Origin: Thalassospira povalilytica
Lineage (GTDB): Bacteria; Pseudomonadota; Alphaproteobacteria; Rhodospirillales; Thalassospiraceae
Assembly (NCBI RefSeq): GCF_002844235.1
Contig: NZ_PGTS01000002.1
Span: 558,001 to 622,000, forward strand
Length of the DNA stretch: 64,000 nt
Reading direction: 5' to 3'
Positions 54,750 through 63,188 of the stretch are shown here, one piece after another (position 1 is the first letter of the stretch; each line of letters opens with the position of its first letter). The notes under the pieces are model-generated. The model was not told where the DNA came from. It saw only the letters and a list, made by a program, of their open reading frames with translations, and did no database searches. The position numbers were made by a program, and so were the translations under genes.

Positions 54750-55856
54750 TTAGTTTGCGTAGTCGTAGGAACCGTTGTCCCACTCGTAGAATACGTAACC
54801 CGGAGCCGCAACATCACCCTTGGCGTCGAACGAGATCGAACCAAGAACGGTGTCGAAGGTTGCACCGCTGTGCAGAGCTTCGATAACAGCTTCGGAATCA
54901 GTGGTGCCGGCTTTGGCAACTGCCTGTGCCCAAGCCTGGATCGCACCATAGGTGTAAAGGGTGTAACCTTCCGGCTTGTAACCCTGACCTTCGAAGTATT
55001 TGACGAGTTCAGCGTTGCGCGGATCTTTTTCAAGAGCCGGACCAGCGGTGAACAGCGTGCCTTTACCAGCGTCGCCAGTGATCGACCAGTATTCGAGCGA
55101 GTTCAGAGCATCACCCGAAATGGCAAGGGTATCCATACCCTGAGCGCGCATCTGACGAACGATCAGGCCAAGCTCGGTGTGGTAACCACCATAATACAGA
55201 ACGTCGATGCCTTCTGATTTCAGCTTGGTCACCAGTGCCGAGTAATCTTTCTCGGCCGGGGTGATTGCTTCGTACATGGCTTCGGTAACGCCGGCAGCAT
55301 TCAGGTTTTTCTTGGTCTCGTCAGCCAGACCTTTGGAATAAGCCTGTTTGTCGTGAACGATGGCGATTTTCTTGTCGCCATAGTTTTCCGCCAGGTATTT
55401 ACCTGCGACTTCACCCTGCTGGTCATCACGACCGCAAACACGGAACACGTTGTCCATGTCACGCTCGGTCAGCTGCGGGTTGGTCGAAGCCGGGGAAATC
55501 TGAACGATGCCTTCTTCGAAATACACTTCCGATGCCGGGATCGAGGAACCCGAGCAGAAGTGACCAGCGACGAGAGCAACGTTTTTGCTGACGAGCTGGT
55601 TGGCAACTGCAACTGCCTGTTTCGGATCGCAAGCGTCATCGCCGATCTCGAGAACGACTTTTTCGCCATTCACACCGCCAGCAGCGTTGAGGTCAGCAAC
55701 CGCTTTCTCTGCGCCCTTGGTCATCTGTTCGCCGAACGCCGCATAAGGACCGGTCATCGGACCAACGGTCGCGATCACGATGTCAGCCTTGGCAGCACCC
55801 ATTGAAAGAACAAGCGCGGAAGCAGTGGCAAGAAGGCCGAGCTTGGTTTTCGACAT
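54750..55856 (-). CDS. livK: Branched-chain amino-acid periplasmic binding protein
   Basis: LivK captures leucine, isoleucine or valine for the LivHMGF transporter. The 368-residue precursor has a signal peptide cleaved near Ala-Lys-Ala-Asp (residue 24). The mature protein shows the family features Gly-Pro-Met-Thr-Gly-Pro near 32 and Asp-Asp-Ala-Cys-Asp-Pro, a disulphide with the Cys of His-Phe-Cys-Ser-Gly-Ser. It lies downstream of the transporter genes behind a hairpin, so it probably has its own promoter in 55857-56030 for high expression. Confidence 0.95.
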   Translation of the reverse strand: MSKTKLGLLATASALVLSMGAAKADIVIATVGPMTGPYAAFGEQMTKGAEKAVADLNAAGGVNGEKVVLEIGDDACDPKQAVAVANQLVSKNVALVAGHFCSGSSIPASEVYFEEGIVQISPASTNPQLTERDMDNVFRVCGRDDQQGEVAGKYLAENYGDKKIAIVHDKQAYSKGLADETKKNLNAAGVTEAMYEAITPAEKDYSALVTKLKSEGIDVLYYGGYHTELGLIVRQMRAQGMDTLAISGDALNSLEYWSITGDAGKGTLFTAGPALEKDPRNAELVKYFEGQGYKPEGYTLYTYGAIQAWAQAVAKAGTTDSEAVIEALHSGATFDTVLGSISFDAKGDVAAPGYVFYEWDNGSYDYAN

Positions 55857-56033
55857 TAGAGAAGTCTCCCTGTTCCAAAGGTTGGTTCCATCACCATGAC
55901 AGAACCATCTTTTCGGACCCGAAACCGGCTCATATTCTTCGCCGATTACCGGTTTCAGCTCCCTAGTACTTTAACACCCCTGAATTGGTGTGCAATAGTA
56001 CAAACTGGTGTATTGCCAATTATTTAGCAATGG

Positions 56034-56058
56034 TGTGGTGGCGCGAAACGCCACCACA
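56034..56058 (-). other. Stem-loop between the small liv membrane gene and livK
   Basis: Perfect 10-bp arms TGTGGTGGCG and CGCCACCACA surround a five-base loop, 5 bases after the stop of the upstream gene. No T-tract follows on the minus strand, so it is not a standard terminator. A 3'-end stabilising hairpin is likely. Confidence 0.6.
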
Positions 56059-56062
56059 AAAA

Positions 56063-56419
56063 TCAGCGCACATCGGCCCCTTCGCGGGCACGATATGCAA
56101 ACGGACCAACGCGTTCATAAAGCCACGGATATTGAGACAGCATCTTGTTCACCTGGGTCAGCCGGAAGGCCCCCAGCATGATTGCAAACAAGATTACCGT
56201 GTCAAAAATATAGCCTGAAAGCGAAAGAAGTTCGCCTTCGAACAGCGCATAGACCATGAAACGATCAACAAGACCGAGCAACAGCGCATACGGCAAAAGC
56301 TGGTATGACGGCCGCCAGGTATTGGCGATGGCCTGCCCGGTCATAAAGGCACAGAACCCCATCAGAATGATGGTCATGCCAATGGTGACACCAATGCTGG
56401 TCCCCGTAATGGTTTCCAT
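56063..56419 (-). CDS. Small three-span membrane protein in the liv operon (DUF6867-like)
   Basis: The 118-residue protein has three hydrophobic spans (about 10-30, 40-62 and 70-88) and a basic C-terminus ending in a Pro-Trp-Leu-Tyr-Glu-Arg region. It is not a known component of the ABC transporter. Its position between livF and livK, with an 11-base gap to livF, suggests a shared function such as assembly or stability of the permease. I recall similar proteins as DUF6867 in alphaproteobacterial liv operons; this name was not checked. Confidence 0.75.
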   Translation of the reverse strand: METITGTSIGVTIGMTIILMGFCAFMTGQAIANTWRPSYQLLPYALLLGLVDRFMVYALFEGELLSLSGYIFDTVILFAIMLGAFRLTQVNKMLSQYPWLYERVGPFAYRAREGADVR

Positions 56420-56430
56420 ATCAGACCTCC

Positions 56431-57147
56431 TTAGTGGCCGCCTTCGAGATAGGCTGCACGAACTTCCGGGTTTGCCAGAAGTTCCGCACCCGTCCCCGAG
56501 AGCGTAATATTGCCATTGACCATCACATAACCGCGATGAGCGAGCTTGAGCGCATGGAATGCGTTCTGCTCGACAAGGAAGACAGTTACCTTGTTTTCGC
56601 GGTTAATCTTTTCAACGGTCTCGAAAATCTGCTTCACCACAAGCGGTGCCAGACCAAGTGACGGCTCATCCAGCAGCAAAAGACGAGGACGTCCCATAAG
56701 GGCACGGCCGATCGCAAGCATCTGCTGCTCGCCACCGGACATGGTCCCTGCACGCTGGCTGATGCGTTCCTTCAGGCGCGGGAACAGATCAAACACCATT
56801 TCAAGATCCGAATCGAAATGTTTCGGGTCCTGGGTAATTGCCCCCATCTGAAGGTTTTCATAAACCGACATCCGCGGGAAGATGCGACGACCTTCCGGCG
56901 ATTGCTGAATGCCAAGATTGCAGATCTCATGCATCGGCATGCGACTGATATCCTGACCTTCGAACAAAATCCGGCCTTTGCTTGCCTGCGGCGATCCGCA
57001 GCAAGTCATCAGCAACGTGGTCTTACCGGCACCATTGGCGCCGATAAGGGTAACGATTTCACCTTCGTTGACTTCCATATCAATGCCCTTGAGGGCTTCG
57101 ATATTGCCATAGAAGGTATGAACACCTTCGATTTTAAGCATGGACAT
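56431..57147 (-). CDS. livF: Branched-chain amino-acid ABC ATPase LivF
   Basis: The 238-residue ATPase has Walker A Gly-Ala-Asn-Gly-Ala-Gly-Lys-Thr-Thr near 34-42, the family tag Gln-Ser-Pro-Glu-Gly-Arg-Arg-Ile-Phe-Pro near 85, a signature motif with Met-Ser-Gly-Gly-Glu-Gln and Walker B Leu-Leu-Leu-Leu-Asp-Glu-Pro. The Pro-Glu-Gly-Arg-Arg tag separates LivF from LivG. It lies 14 bases downstream of livG. Confidence 0.97.
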   Translation of the reverse strand: MSMLKIEGVHTFYGNIEALKGIDMEVNEGEIVTLIGANGAGKTTLLMTCCGSPQASKGRILFEGQDISRMPMHEICNLGIQQSPEGRRIFPRMSVYENLQMGAITQDPKHFDSDLEMVFDLFPRLKERISQRAGTMSGGEQQMLAIGRALMGRPRLLLLDEPSLGLAPLVVKQIFETVEKINRENKVTVFLVEQNAFHALKLAHRGYVMVNGNITLSGTGAELLANPEVRAAYLEGGH

Positions 57148-57161
57148 ATCGATGAACTCCC

Positions 57162-58016
57162 TCAGTGCGCATTCGGATCAACATTAAGGTCGGCGGCAAC
57201 TTCCGGCGGAAGCTCGTCATCCTCTTCTTCGCCAAGATAGGCGCGGATAACGGCCGGATCATTCTTGACGGCATCGGGATTGCCATCGGCAATCTTTCGT
57301 CCGTAATCGAGAACGATCACATGGTCGGAAATCTGCATCACGACGCTCATGTCATGTTCGATCAGAAGGCAACCAACGCCCTGATCATCACGGATGCTTT
57401 GCAACAGGATATTCAGTTCTGCCGACTCACGCGGGTTAAGGCCCGCTGCCGGCTCATCCAGACAAAGAAGTGACGGATCAGTACACATTGCACGTGCGAT
57501 TTCCAGACGACGCTGGGAACCATATGGCAGGTTACCGGCATTCCAGTCAGCCTGATCATACAGACCAACCTTGTTCAGCCAGAACTTCGCCTTTTCGATC
57601 GCTTCCTTTTCCGCCTTTGCATAGCGGCCAAGGTTGAACAGCCCGGCAATGGAAAATGCAGATGCTTCCATCAGTCGGTTATGCTGCGCAACGATCAGGT
57701 TTTCCAGAACCGTCATCCCGGTAAACAGGCGAATGTTCTGGAATGTACGTGCAACACCGTTATTGCGCGGAATACGGAACCCTTCGGTCCGTTCCAGCAA
57801 ACGGGGGCCATCATTGGCATGCAGGGTCAAACGCCCCTCGGTCGGGACATAGAACCCGGTCAGGCAGTTAAACACCGTGGTTTTGCCAGCACCGTTCGGG
57901 CCGATGATTGCTGTGATTTCACTTTTATTAGCCGTGAAAGACAGGTCATCAATCGCGACCAGACCGCCAAAGCGCATGGTCAGGTGTTCGACTTCGAGCA
58001 GTTTGTTGTCGGTCAT
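57162..58016 (-). CDS. livG: Branched-chain amino-acid ABC ATPase LivG
   Basis: The 284-residue ATPase has Walker A Gly-Pro-Asn-Gly-Ala-Gly-Lys-Thr-Thr near 37, the LivG-typical [10 protein letters not shown] near 89, Leu-Pro-Tyr-Gly-Ser-Gln-Arg as signature and a C-terminal LivG tail. It is slightly longer than most, with an acidic Glu-Glu-Glu-Asp-Asp-Glu end. It overlaps livM by 4 bases. Confidence 0.96.
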   Translation of the reverse strand: MTDNKLLEVEHLTMRFGGLVAIDDLSFTANKSEITAIIGPNGAGKTTVFNCLTGFYVPTEGRLTLHANDGPRLLERTEGFRIPRNNGVARTFQNIRLFTGMTVLENLIVAQHNRLMEASAFSIAGLFNLGRYAKAEKEAIEKAKFWLNKVGLYDQADWNAGNLPYGSQRRLEIARAMCTDPSLLCLDEPAAGLNPRESAELNILLQSIRDDQGVGCLLIEHDMSVVMQISDHVIVLDYGRKIADGNPDAVKNDPAVIRAYLGEEEDDELPPEVAADLNVDPNAH

Positions 58017-59533
58017 TTCAACTCTCCGGCAACTTTTTCTTTCTGGCTCATATTGAGCAGAATGGTCGGGTCACGGAAGGACAACAGACCGCGCGGACGC
58101 CACAACATGATGGCAACAATACCGGCACCAAAGATCAGCATGCGGTATTCGGCAAGTTCACGGAACATTTCCGGGAAACCGATCATCACGATGGCGGCCA
58201 AAACCACACCGATCTGACTGCCCATGCCGCCCAGAACCACGATCGCAAGAATCACGGCAGATTCAAGGAAGGTGAAGCTTTCCGGGCTGATAAAGCCCTG
58301 ACGGGTGGCAAAGAAGGCCCCGGCAAATCCACCGAACATCGCACCAATCGCAAAAGCTGAAAGCTTGGTGTTGGTCGGGTTGATGCCAAGCGAACGGCAC
58401 GCGATTTCGTCTTCACGCAGCGCTTCCCATGCACGACCGATCGGCAGTTTGCGCAGGCGCATGGTGACAAAGTTGGTCACAAGTGCCAGTGCAAGGATCA
58501 GGTAGTACAGGAAGATCAGGCGATGCATGGACGAATAGTCCATCCCGAACAGGTCGCTAAAGGCAACGGAGCCCTCAGGCACACGGCGGGAGAAATCGGC
58601 AAGACCAAAGAAGCTCGGACGTTCGATCGAAGAAATGCCATCCGGGCCGCCGGTCAGATCATACCAGTTGATCAGAACAACACGGATGATTTCACCAAAG
58701 CCCAGCGTCACGATGGCCAGATAGTCACCACGCAAACGCAGAACCGGGAAGCCGAGAATGATGCCAAAGCTGGCTGCAAAGATCCCGGCAAGCGGCAGGC
58801 AGAGCCAGAAGCTCAGATCGAAGTTCTGTGACAGCAATGCATAGGAATAGGCCCCGACTGCATAAAATGCCACATAACCAAGATCAAGAAGACCAGCCAG
58901 GCCAACCACGATATTAAGCCCCCACCCCAGCATGATGTAAATCATCACGAGGGTCGCAAGATCGATCGCGGAACGGTTTTCCCCGAACAGGAACGGGAAG
59001 ATGATGAAGAAGATAATCCCCACCAGACCGATCTTTTTGGTGTTTGAGCGATAAACCAGCTGGATCTTGGACGACAGCTTTGCGCTTTCATCGACTTCAA
59101 CCGCGCCTTTTTCCTTCATCGAGAAATAGGCGATGGCAAAAACGATGGCGACAAAGGCGATGGCGACAACGGTGCTAAGCACACTGCCAAATGCCATATC
59201 CAGAACCACCGGCGATGCCCAGCGATCATCCATGTCACGAAAACGGACAAACATTTCGAACACGGCAACCGCAGTCACCGTAATCAGCAATGCCTGGACA
59301 ATTCGGGACATGCCTTCGCGGCGCATGATAAGGGCAAAACGCCCGACCACGGTTGATCCGATGGCAATCAGAACAAGATCCCAGCGAACGGCCAGTTCCA
59401 GACCGGTCGGACGGTCAACCGTTTCAACACCAAGGATCATGACCGACATCAGCAGCGCGACAACTGCAAAGAACGCGAGTTCCTTAACAACTTCCGAGCC
59501 GTTGGTACGAGTTGATGCAAATGCAGATGACAT
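58013..59533 (-). CDS. livM: Branched-chain amino-acid permease LivM
   Basis: The 506-residue membrane protein carries the LivM core from about residue 175, with [19 protein letters not shown] near 210-228 and the ABC coupling loop Glu-Ala-Leu-Arg-Glu-Asp-Glu. An extra N-terminal region of about 150 residues with several spans makes it longer than the 300-420 usual; this extension occurs in other proteobacteria. It overlaps livH by one base. Confidence 0.95.
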   Translation of the reverse strand: MSSAFASTRTNGSEVVKELAFFAVVALLMSVMILGVETVDRPTGLELAVRWDLVLIAIGSTVVGRFALIMRREGMSRIVQALLITVTAVAVFEMFVRFRDMDDRWASPVVLDMAFGSVLSTVVAIAFVAIVFAIAYFSMKEKGAVEVDESAKLSSKIQLVYRSNTKKIGLVGIIFFIIFPFLFGENRSAIDLATLVMIYIMLGWGLNIVVGLAGLLDLGYVAFYAVGAYSYALLSQNFDLSFWLCLPLAGIFAASFGIILGFPVLRLRGDYLAIVTLGFGEIIRVVLINWYDLTGGPDGISSIERPSFFGLADFSRRVPEGSVAFSDLFGMDYSSMHRLIFLYYLILALALVTNFVTMRLRKLPIGRAWEALREDEIACRSLGINPTNTKLSAFAIGAMFGGFAGAFFATRQGFISPESFTFLESAVILAIVVLGGMGSQIGVVLAAIVMIGFPEMFRELAEYRMLIFGAGIVAIMLWRPRGLLSFRDPTILLNMSQKEKVAGELK

Positions 59534-60456
59534 CAGACTTTCTCAACCTCCGGCTTGCCAAGCAGACCCCACGGGCGGAAGATCAGCACGAGAACCAGAA
59601 TGCCGAACGTTGCAACGTCCTTGTATTCAATCGTGAGATATCCCGACCAGAATGCTTCGATCAGACCAATCAGCAACCCACCAAGCATGGCGCCCGGCAG
59701 CGACCCAATACCGCCAAGAACGGCAGCGGTGAAAGCTTTCACACCGGCCAGGAAGCCGATATAGAAGTCGATCACACCGTAATACAGGGTCACCATCATC
59801 CCGGCGACAGATGCCAGTGCGGCCCCCATGACAAAGGTGGTCGAAATGGTGCGGTCCACATTCACGCCCAGAAGGCCCGCCATGGTGCGGTCCTGTTCAC
59901 AAGCGCGCTGTGCACGGCCAAGCGAGGTTTTCGCGATCAGCAGCGAGAAGACAACCATCAGCACAAAGGTCAGAACGATGATCACGATCTGCATGTAGCT
60001 GAGCTGGACGTCGAAATTCGCGCTTTCCATAAGGGTGATGCCGCCCTCAACAAGCGGCTGCATCGGCTTAACGCGTGCGCCCTGCGAAATCTGAACAAAG
60101 TTCTGCAGGAAGATCGACATACCGATGGCAGAAATCAGGGCTGCCAGTCGGAAGGATCCGCGCAAGGGCCGATATGCTACACGTTCCACGCCCCAACCGT
60201 AAATCGAGGTCAGAACCATTGAAACGAACAGCATCAAAAGAAGTGTGAGCGGAAGAATACCGCTGATCCCTGCCGCCTGACAGATCAGGAAGGTAATCAG
60301 GGAATGAAACGCACCGAGCATATAAATCTCGCCGTGCGCAAAGTTGATCATGCCGATGATGCCGTACACCATCGTGTAACCGATGGCGATCAAACCATAA
60401 ATGGCTCCCAGCGTCAGACCGTTGATCAATTGTTGTAGGAAATAAGCCCAATCCAT
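59533..60456 (-). CDS. livH: Branched-chain amino-acid permease LivH
   Basis: The 307-residue permease has about eight spans and the LivH signatures [10 protein letters not shown] near 14-23 and Gly-Met-Ile-Asn-Phe-Ala-His-Gly-Glu near 35-43, plus the coupling-loop Arg-Ala-Cys-Glu-Gln-Asp. It is the first gene of livHMGF; the operon promoter should lie in 60457-60809. Confidence 0.96.
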   Translation of the reverse strand: MDWAYFLQQLINGLTLGAIYGLIAIGYTMVYGIIGMINFAHGEIYMLGAFHSLITFLICQAAGISGILPLTLLLMLFVSMVLTSIYGWGVERVAYRPLRGSFRLAALISAIGMSIFLQNFVQISQGARVKPMQPLVEGGITLMESANFDVQLSYMQIVIIVLTFVLMVVFSLLIAKTSLGRAQRACEQDRTMAGLLGVNVDRTISTTFVMGAALASVAGMMVTLYYGVIDFYIGFLAGVKAFTAAVLGGIGSLPGAMLGGLLIGLIEAFWSGYLTIEYKDVATFGILVLVLIFRPWGLLGKPEVEKV

Positions 60457-60809
60457 TGCACAACCTTAGATTTGGCACAGACAAACAAGGTCCTCGCCAG
60501 CTCGGCAGAAGGCATCAAGCCACATATATATGTATTGATTGGATGAGACATAGTCTCCCCATTGCCCCCTTGCAAACCCGCGAAGCCTCCGTCTTATTGT
60601 TATCGGGTATGACCCGGTTTTAGCCTTCGGAGCCGACCATTCTGTTTGTGGTTCTTACTTCCGAAAGCGCGATTAGAGCGTGAACCTTAGACACATGTGT
60701 TCAAAGGCTGCAAGCGGCTTTGAGATTTTAGTGAAAATCACCAAATCAGGAATTGATATTGGAATAAAACACTGATCCGATAAGCCACCCGCTCTTTATA
60801 TTGTATACA
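60457..60809. other. Gene-free liv promoter region
   Basis: This 353-bp stretch upstream of livH holds no credible gene. It contains a 12-bp palindrome ACATATATATGT at 60522-60533. On the minus strand TTGCAA (near 60590), with about 17-bp spacing to TATGTC, is a weak promoter candidate. A short CGGGT-ATG-ACCCG hairpin lies near 60606. An Lrp-type or nitrogen-linked control of liv genes would be expected to act here; no consensus NtrC or sigma-54 site was seen. Confidence 0.5.
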
Positions 60810-61001
60810 TTATCCCTTTTTCAGGACGTATTCAAGTTTTTGTGCGGCGACCCTTTTCAACTGTTCAGGATTCCGACTCACAGGTCCCGCAACGGTTACC
60901 TCCACCCCGGTTTTGCCATCAATCGCCGTACAACGCAGATAGGTTCCCACCTGACGAAGTTCAAAGTAAATCTCATTTGACGTATTGTGTCGCGTGGTCA
61001 T
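60810..61001 (-). CDS. Small hypothetical protein (DUF6898-like)
   Basis: This 63-residue basic protein reads as one compact alpha/beta domain: beta-rich in the middle (Phe-Glu-Leu-Arg-Gln-Val-Gly-Thr-Tyr-Leu-Arg-Cys-Thr-Ala-Ile-Asp) and helical at the end. A segment Gly-Thr-Tyr-Leu-Arg-Cys-Thr-Ala-Ile-Asp-x-x-Thr-Gly-x-Glu looks like a conserved short domain. I recall it as a conserved alphaproteobacterial unknown, not confirmed. It follows the mmsB terminator, so it has its own promoter in 61002-61074. Confidence 0.65.
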   Translation of the reverse strand: MTTRHNTSNEIYFELRQVGTYLRCTAIDGKTGVEVTVAGPVSRNPEQLKRVAAQKLEYVLKKG

Positions 61002-61074
61002 TGTAATGCTGATGATCCTTGGGAATGTAACCGCCCCCTATTGTGCGCCCATTCTCGGACAACGCAATAGATAA

Positions 61075-61106
61075 CAAAAACGGGCCCGGAAATCCGGACC
61101 CGCTTT
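61075..61106 (-). terminator. Terminator of mmsB
   Basis: On the minus strand GCGGGTCCGG and CCGGGCCCGT form a stem with an ATTT loop and a single G-T pair, followed by TTTTTG. It starts 23 bases after the mmsB stop and ends the valine-degradation operon. Confidence 0.85.
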
Positions 61107-61128
61107 GATACAGAATCTGAGAACGAGA

Positions 61129-62019
61129 TCACTTTTCCCCGTCCAGCATTTTTACAATGGCCGAGAAATCCATGCCCCCATGGCCGCTATTGGAATAAAG
61201 CGCATAAAGGCTTTCAGCCAGCGCCCCCATCGGCGTTGTTGCCCCCGATGCCGCCGAAGCCTGCTGGGCCAGTTTCAGGTCCTTAAGCATCATATCAACC
61301 GCAAATCCTGCTTGATAATCGCGGTTTGCCGGCGATGTCGGCACCGGCCCCGGAACCGGACAATAGCTGGTCAGCGACCAGCACTGCCCAGATGCCTTTG
61401 ACGAGATATCAAAAAGCTTCTGGGCATCAAGGCCAAGACGCTTGGCCAGCATGAAGGCCTCGGAAACAGCAATCATGCTGACACCCAGCACCATGTTGTT
61501 GCAAATCTTTGCCGCCTGCCCGGCACCACTGTCACCAGCATGGATGATGTTGCTGCCCATTCCTTCGAGGATCGGCTTTGCGCGGGCGAAATCCGCATCC
61601 GAACCACCAACCATGAAGGTCAGGGTCCCGGCCGCGGCCCCGGCGGTTCCGCCAGAAATCGGCGCATCCACCGCGCCAAGTCCCGCCGCACGTGCAAGCT
61701 CAGATGCCTTGCGCGCGGCATCGACCTCGATCGTGGAACTGTCAATCAGAACTGTACCTGCCTTGGCATTGGCAATCACACCGTCCGGGCCGTCATATAC
61801 CGAAAGAACATGTTTTCCGGCCGGAAGCACGGTTACAACAAATTCAACATTGCTTGCTGCTTCGGCCACTGTTGCGGCCTTGCCCGCACCGCCATCAACT
61901 GCCTTGGCCACCGCATCCGCAGACAGATCGAATACCTTGACGTCGTGCCCTGCCTTGACAAGGTTTGCCGCCATCGGGCCGCCCATATTGCCAAGACCGA
62001 TAAAACCGATAGTCGCCAT
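61129..62019 (-). CDS. mmsB: 3-hydroxyisobutyrate dehydrogenase
   Basis: This enzyme oxidises 3-hydroxyisobutyrate to methylmalonate semialdehyde in valine degradation. The 296-residue protein has the NAD-binding Gly-Leu-Gly-Asn-Met-Gly at residues 7-12, the family Asp-Ala-Pro-Ile-Ser-Gly-Gly-Thr near 119-126 and the catalytic lysine in Gly-Ala-Gly-Gln-Ala-Ala-Lys-Ile-Cys-Asn-Asn near 170. It follows the hydrolase gene after 74 bases, with a hairpin between. Confidence 0.94.
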   Translation of the reverse strand: MATIGFIGLGNMGGPMAANLVKAGHDVKVFDLSADAVAKAVDGGAGKAATVAEAASNVEFVVTVLPAGKHVLSVYDGPDGVIANAKAGTVLIDSSTIEVDAARKASELARAAGLGAVDAPISGGTAGAAAGTLTFMVGGSDADFARAKPILEGMGSNIIHAGDSGAGQAAKICNNMVLGVSMIAVSEAFMLAKRLGLDAQKLFDISSKASGQCWSLTSYCPVPGPVPTSPANRDYQAGFAVDMMLKDLKLAQQASAASGATTPMGALAESLYALYSNSGHGGMDFSAIVKMLDGEK

Positions 62020-62068
62020 TTGAAGTCTCCTCTGACATCCCGTTCGGGACTTTTGTTTTGATTTTTCA

Positions 62069-62085
62069 GGACCATAGAATGGTCC
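62069..62085 (-). other. Hairpin between hydrolase and mmsB genes
   Basis: GGACCAT-TCT-ATGGTCC is a perfect 7-bp stem on the minus strand, 8 bases after the hydrolase stop, followed by TGAAAAATC. It lacks a T-tract and looks like an intercistronic processing or stabilising hairpin. Confidence 0.5.
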
Positions 62086-62093
62086 GGATCATT

Positions 62094-63185
62094 TTAAAGA
62101 TTAAGTTCCTTTTCCGCCGGAAGCGGCTCGAAATACTCGGCAATTTCACGCGGATCGACCTGGCCGATATCGCCATGCTGCCATTTCGGGTCATGATCCT
62201 TATCAACGATCACGGCCCGCACCCCTTCAAACAGGTCGGGCTTGCGCACCATTCGTTGTGACATCCGGTATTCCATATTCAGAACCGAAGCCAGCGTCAT
62301 CTCACGCCCCTGACGGATCTGGTCAAAGCTGACGCACAGTGCCGTCGGTGACTTTGCCGCCAGAACATCAAGGGTCTCCTTGCCAAACGCGGTTTCTTCA
62401 CGTTCAAGCGCCTCAAAGATTGCAACAACACTGTCACCGGCAAACGTCCGGTCAATATCATCGCGAATGGTCGCAAGCGGCGCATCACCAAAAGCCGTTT
62501 CATAGCGCTTGAGAATATCTGCAACCACCGCCTTTGCATCACCCTCATAGGACGCCGCCGCAAGATCGGCTTTAAGACTGTCAAGCTTGTCGGTTGCAAC
62601 GCCGTGGGTTGCAAGACCTGCATAAAGGCAGTCCGCGGCCTTTATCCGCGCACCGGTCAGGCCAAGATACATGCCGATCTGCCCCGGGCATCGTGGCAGG
62701 AAATAGCCACCGCCAACATCGGGGAAAAACCCAATTCCGGTTTCAGGCATTGCAAACAGGGTCCGCTCAGTCGCCACCCGGAACATGCCGTGTATCGAAA
62801 CACCGACCCCGCCGCCCATCGTGATGCCATCCATCAATGCGACATAGGGTTTGGGATAATTGGCGATGTAATGATTAAGGTGATATTCGTGCCGGTAAAA
62901 GGCATCAAGCAGATCTTCGTCATCATTCTTGCGCGCATCATAAAGACCGCGAATATCGCCGCCGGCACAAAAGGCCTTTTCACCGGCACCTTCGATCACA
63001 ACGGCCTTGATCGACGGATCGGTTTCCCATGATTTGAGTTGCCCCATCATCATATCGACCATCACAAGATCAAGCGCATTAAGCGCACGCGGGCGATTAA
63101 GAACGATCTGCCCGATTGCACCTTGTTGGGAAAAAAGCACGGGCGCGTCGGCAACAGTGGCTTGGGTATCAGACGTGTTATTCAT
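62094..63185 (-). CDS. 3-hydroxyisobutyryl-CoA hydrolase
   Basis: The 363-residue crotonase-family enzyme frees 3-hydroxyisobutyrate from its CoA ester. It has the oxyanion-hole segments Gly-Gly-Asp-Ile-Arg-Gly-Leu-Tyr near 74-81 and Met-Gly-Gly-Gly-Val-Gly near 121, followed by Pro-Glu-Thr-Gly-Ile-Gly-Phe-Phe-Pro-Asp-Val-Gly-Gly, the signature of this hydrolase. The start is 3 bases after the acyl-CoA dehydrogenase stop. Enoyl-CoA hydratase is the alternative but that signature argues against it. Confidence 0.93.
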   Translation of the reverse strand: MNNTSDTQATVADAPVLFSQQGAIGQIVLNRPRALNALDLVMVDMMMGQLKSWETDPSIKAVVIEGAGEKAFCAGGDIRGLYDARKNDDEDLLDAFYRHEYHLNHYIANYPKPYVALMDGITMGGGVGVSIHGMFRVATERTLFAMPETGIGFFPDVGGGYFLPRCPGQIGMYLGLTGARIKAADCLYAGLATHGVATDKLDSLKADLAAASYEGDAKAVVADILKRYETAFGDAPLATIRDDIDRTFAGDSVVAIFEALEREETAFGKETLDVLAAKSPTALCVSFDQIRQGREMTLASVLNMEYRMSQRMVRKPDLFEGVRAVIVDKDHDPKWQHGDIGQVDPREIAEYFEPLPAEKELNL

Positions 63186-63188
63186 GAC

